Assembly: GCA_940671915.1 (NCBI GenBank)
Contig: CALNVZ010000738.1
Span: 233,157-297,156, forward strand
DNA: 64,000 bases
Origin: Paracentrotus lividus
Taxonomy: Eukaryota > Echinodermata > Echinoidea > Camarodonta > Echinidae
Direction: 5' to 3'
Made by a program: the position numbers and the translations under genes. This document shows, piece by piece, positions 60,124 through 64,000 of the stretch; the first letter of the stretch is position 1, and every line of letters begins with the position of its first letter. The notes beneath the pieces were generated by a model. It made no database searches. It was not told the DNA's origin and worked only from the letters and a program-made list of their open reading frames with translations.

Positions 60124-60746
60124 AATTGATGATCAAACAACCAACATGGCATTGTACATGAAAAAAAAATCAAATAAAAAACTAATTATGCAATTTAAAA
60201 AGTAATTAGGTCCTGCACATTGTAATTGAAATTATTCTTTATGAACAAAGTAGATTAATTTATCGCAAAATTTCACTTTAGAATGTTTTTCATGTACAGC
60301 TACATAGCTCCCCCCCCCCCTCCATACCTTCAAAAACACTCTGCAGCCCCTTTATAATAAGGCGGACTAAAATAATTGGATCACTTACACACAAATAATA
60401 TATCTATTTTGGTACAATGTATTTACAATACCTCAACAAATTAAAACAATCTATTTTCAGCAAAATTTGTGTTTCATTTTTTTCTTCTTTTTGTTTAATA
60501 GTCATTTTACATGTGATACAATCAAACTATAAAGTAAAGTAATTTCATGTACATGTATAGTTTGTGTCATTTTCTGACAATATTCTTTGTCTCCCCTTTT
60601 TAGGTAAACTCATTTCCTTGGAGACTTGTGATGAATTAATGGAAATCTGCGATGGCCATGGATGTGAAAAAAATCTGCTCAGTGGTGGACCTTGGACCTT
60701 TGATGCCAGCCATTCTTTTGCTGATGCTCATGATCTTGGCATGTAG
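59497..60746 (+). pseudogene. Exon-like chain of unknown function
   Basis: Three stretches look like exons. The first starts ATG at 59497 (MKSRRRAEVRLHKYKKSDLD then VDDMDFFF) and ends CCAGAACAG before GTGAGT at 59609, but a T run or TAA interrupts its frame. The second (about 59905-60028) reads PSRVITTLKVMNWYRNQTSD then HQLSALFCYIDDGRRGITNL and ends before GTAAGT. The third starts after TTTTTAG at about 60604 with GKLISLETCDELMEICDGHG, then CEKNLLSGGPW, and stops at 60746. AATAAA lies at 60969. The codon pattern and splice signals suggest a real or recently dead gene. I do not recognise the family; other exons may lie outside. Confidence 0.35.
60029..60603. other. Putative intron with homopolymers
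   Basis: A long C run followed by an A run (60051-60119) and otherwise AT-rich sequence. Confidence 0.4.
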
Positions 60747-62690
60747 GCGTAGATGAACCTTAGAAACAAAACAGACAGAACACTTAATGAATTCAAGACG
60801 ATAAAATTTGATGGATTAAAAAATATATCCCAAACGATATGTGCTAGTATCAGAATTTAAAACAATAACAAAATGTCTTCTTTTACCTTGGTTTTGTTGT
60901 CATAGCACTCGATAATGTTGTATGTTTCATACTATAAGCCGTGATTGACCTGCTTATACTTAGAAAAAAATAAATCTCACATTTTGATAAGTCTAATTTG
61001 GTCTATCATTCTGTCTAGTTGTTTTGCGATGTAAGATTTACTTCATTAAATTTGTATGAACCTGGAACTAGGGCGCCTGGGAAAAAACAAGAGGGGGGGG
61101 GGATTTCATATTTTCTTGTGTTCTTTAATATTACGGATTGAGATGAGATAAAAATAATTTATCCCCCAAGAGTATATGTTTAATGAATTATAATTTATAT
61201 TATGAACTTCAGTAAATAAAAAAATAAAATAAAAAATCATCTCATAGAACCAGACAGGACAAGTGATAACATAAATAATGTGTATTTAGAAAACATTGAT
61301 GAAAGCTCTTTCATATCTCAGGATTGTAATTATAGAGTTATTCTTGATTATGCCTACATGTATTTCAAAAAGAAATTAAAGAAATGAGGAGGACAGGCCT
61401 ACAAACATGAATTTCTGACAATTATTTATATTGGTTTATGGAGGTGTTTGTACATAATTAATTTATGGTGCTCGAAAGATATGATTTAGGACAAAATACT
61501 AAAACACAAATGGGCGGTTTTCATGCGTATACATGTGCATGGAATCAATAATTTACAACAAAAGAAATAATTGTAATATGAAACAATAAAATTTAATTGA
61601 TCTGTTTTATTGTTTCTGTCCTTCAGCAGAATTTATTGTACTTAATTACAGTAGGCTATGCCTCGATCTCATGACATGTAAACAATAGTTTCTAACTGTG
61701 ACGTTTTCATATTTTGATTCATTGTTTATAAATGAGGAATCAACCAAAGAATAAATTTCGACAGTTAAATATTGATAACTAACTTTTCTGTAAATTTCTA
61801 AATTTATTGACTGTTTATATTTCAAGAGCAAGGATAATTCATTGACCATGCCAATATTTATGTGTGTCTGTTAATGAGTCATCGTCGATCAGGTAAACAA
61901 ATCAATTGGAAATTCCACTGCAGTCGATCACGTAAGTCCGTGTGCTGTTATTGTATATTTTGTTGCTAATTTCTTATTACAAAAAAAAAAAAATATTGAA
62001 GATATTATAGTGAAAAGGAATAATTATTAGTTTATGCAAATAATATTTGTTGTTTAATAAAATATAACACTGGATCACAGTAATAAAGAAATGAACTGCT
62101 GTGTATACGTGATCGTTACATTGTTAACGCACGGCAAATAAGCACCGTCGGTAGCGGGCGAAACGATGTGTGAAAGTTTGAGTGAGTGTGTGGTGATCGT
62201 GATTTAGGCTCATATTTCAATGGAATTTGCAAAAAAACGGTATGTTGGCCATTTTATAATTTTAAGATATTGAGAAAACGAGATGTGACATTCATGCGAG
62301 ATCAACAACCCACCAGGTCAGAAAAAATCCTGTTTTTTTTTTATACATTCACTTGAAATTACAGTGTCTTGGATGCATGAATGTCTTGCGTTTTGTGGAT
62401 TTTGTTCTCGTATCAAAACTTGCTCTAAAACTTTAGTTTTTGTCTAGAATCCAACAAGATGTTTTATTTTTAGGTCGAAAGATATTTCATACATTAAGAT
62501 AGTTAAGGGTTTTTGTGACTACATTTCTGAAATCTTTATAAATACGGAAGTTTCCCTAGTAATTTTTTCAACTTCTGTGTGCAGCTGTCTCGGCCTGTCA
62601 AGTGTTTGTGCATTACGTCATTCCTTAGTGGAGTATTGAAATGCGCGTGCATTGTTTGTAAGGACTTAAATTGCATTGATCGTGTGGTTA
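60747..62690. other. AT-rich sequence before the LINE
   Basis: No gene recognised to about 62100. The last part (62100-62690) may be LINE 5' untranslated sequence but its start cannot be fixed. Confidence 0.45.
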
Positions 62691-62694
62691 GTGA

Positions 62695-64000
62695 AACAGC
62701 GATGAGGATGAATCATGCACACAAAAACATGACATTTTACCGCAACACTTTATTATTTTCAAACAACATGGTCAACCTTTTCATCACAAAAGATATTTGA
62801 AAACTCCCATCTTGTACTATGCTAATAACTCAACTTCTATTTCTACTCTGGATATTTTGTCCTGTGGTGATATTCAACTGAACCCAGGACCCTTCAGTTC
62901 GCAACGCAAACGTAAGCATAGCCTCCACTAGTCTATTTCTGAACTCCAGAATTTGAGAAAGTTAAACTACGACAATCTTTCAACCCAAACTTGGAACACT
63001 ATAAAACAATTGAACATAGCCTCACACCCCTTAAGTCATCGTTGTAAACGTGCAGGGTCGAGGAAAACATGACCGATCCCAGTAATTATCCAACGTAGAC
63101 TACCACGATCAATATCACCTTGCCGTCGCTCCCGGGATTTACCTCGATACATCACGACAGTTGAGCTGTCCCCACACCGCAATATTGGAGTCTAGTGGTG
63201 TCGACTTCGCAGCCGTCACTGAAACTTGATTCGGCCCGGAGACGCCACTCGATATATTTTCACTTCCTGGGTTTGATCTAAATTGTATACTAAGTCTAGA
63301 AATGACCGTCCTGGGGGCGGTGTAGCAGCATTCGTCAAGCAACATCTACAAACAAGAGTCATCGATATACCTGTACCTAGGGAGGTTGAAGTTCTATGGT
63401 TGTACACTAGACCACCTCGTCTACCACGGGAAGTATGTCATGTACTTCCCACCAAGGAGCCCCTTTTCTCAACAGTACTACGACCACCTGATCGCTACAA
63501 TCGACATGCTTTTTCTCCAATACCCTAAATGTGGAATTTCAATAATAGGAGATTTCAATGATTTTGACACCAACATTCTACTTCAGGACGACAGGTTCCG
63601 GCAAGTCGTAAACCAACCTGCTCGCGAAAATAACATTCTTGATTTGATTATAACCACCAACGCTTCACTTGACGAAGAAGTCAAAATTGTATCACCATTA
63701 GGCGCAAGTGATCATAACTGTGTTCTTTGGATTCCTAAACAAAAAATTCCTCAACCAAATCATATCAAGAAAATAATTGTTCGACCTTTACCGGATAGTT
63801 GTAAAAGATCTTTCGGTACTTGGATAACTCACTTCACTTAGGATGAAATTTACTGTACCACTGACCCATGTGACAAATGTATTAAGTTCCTGGGTATAAC
63901 ACAGAGAAATCCGGACTTATATGTCCCCTGTAAAGAAATTAAATTACATTGTAGGAACAAGCCCTGGATGAATGTGAAGGTGAAACATAATATTAAGAAA
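62695..64000 (+). pseudogene. CR1/L2-like LINE, N-terminal 2A-like motif and AP-type endonuclease, broken, runs off window
   Basis: The frame opens at 62695 after a TGA, without an ATG, and reads to a 2A-like GDIQLNPGP at 62866-62892. A stop follows at 62929. The endonuclease resumes with DFAAVTET and a TGA in place of the expected Trp at 63227, then SLPGFDLN. A shift leads to RNDRPGGGVAAFVKQHLQ (63298 on). Another shift gives the second half: YFPPRSPFSQQYYDHL, IIGDFNDF (about 63547), NNILDLIITTN and PLGASDHNCVLW (about 63700-63730). The GDFN and SDH motifs are the metal and catalytic residues of the EEP endonuclease. RPLPDSCKRSFGTWIT and, after shifts, RNKPWMNVKVKHNIKK are the linker before the RT, which lies beyond the window. 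Confidence 0.85.

Overview
This is eukaryotic, AT-rich, gene-poor DNA, almost certainly from a marine invertebrate. A deuterostome such as an echinoderm is my best guess. That rests on the mix of repeat families: a DIRS/Ngaro-type tyrosine-recombinase retroelement with an SGNH hydrolase reading frame, a CR1/L2-type LINE with a 2A-like motif, a Penelope-like element, Tc1-like DNA, and many small DNA transposons with TA, TTAA or TAA target duplications. I see no intact host gene, tRNA, rRNA or CRISPR. The only host-gene candidates are a short exon-like chain at 59.5-60.7 kb and a CpG-rich stretch near 14-15 kb. Two assembly gaps (20311-20540, 43966-44821) hide sequence.

Layout. 0.3-2.8 kb is a foldback element full of AGGTCA half-sites. 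3.35-9.24 kb is a nested set of TA-flanked elements: outer family A holds a Tc1-like fragment and element B, and B holds a second copy of family A. 9.3-12.6 kb carries further interspersed repeats. 15.4-16.35 kb is a purine-rich minisatellite. 16.4-38.8 kb is bounded by matching terminal inverted repeats (start CACTGTAAACATAAATTAG) and TA duplications. I read it as one roughly 22 kb DNA transposon swollen by insertions. Near its right end lies a broken, three-exon HTH/DDE_Tnp_4-type transposase pseudogene. Inside are four copies of a repeat here called D, a giant inverted repeat with arms of about 3.4 kb (20.5-30.5 kb), and a Penelope-like element with a 16-bp target duplication.

39.4-42.35 kb is a tandem array with a 2 kb palindromic element inserted at TA. 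42.4-51.7 kb holds small transposons, local duplications and a Tc1-like transposase remnant. 52.0-58.65 kb is a decayed DIRS/Ngaro-like element with, in order, gag-like, RT, RNase H, tyrosine recombinase and SGNH hydrolase regions, then a 3' repeat pair. 62.7-64.0 kb is the 5' part of a broken CR1/L2-like LINE that runs off the window.

The main value of the window is the stratigraphy. Paralogous copies provide empty sites that prove several insertions and fix their boundaries and target duplications. Families A and C share CACTG ends, TA duplications and subterminal AGTC-type repeats, so they probably belong to one superfamily. Only the family C copy retains transposase-like coding sequence.
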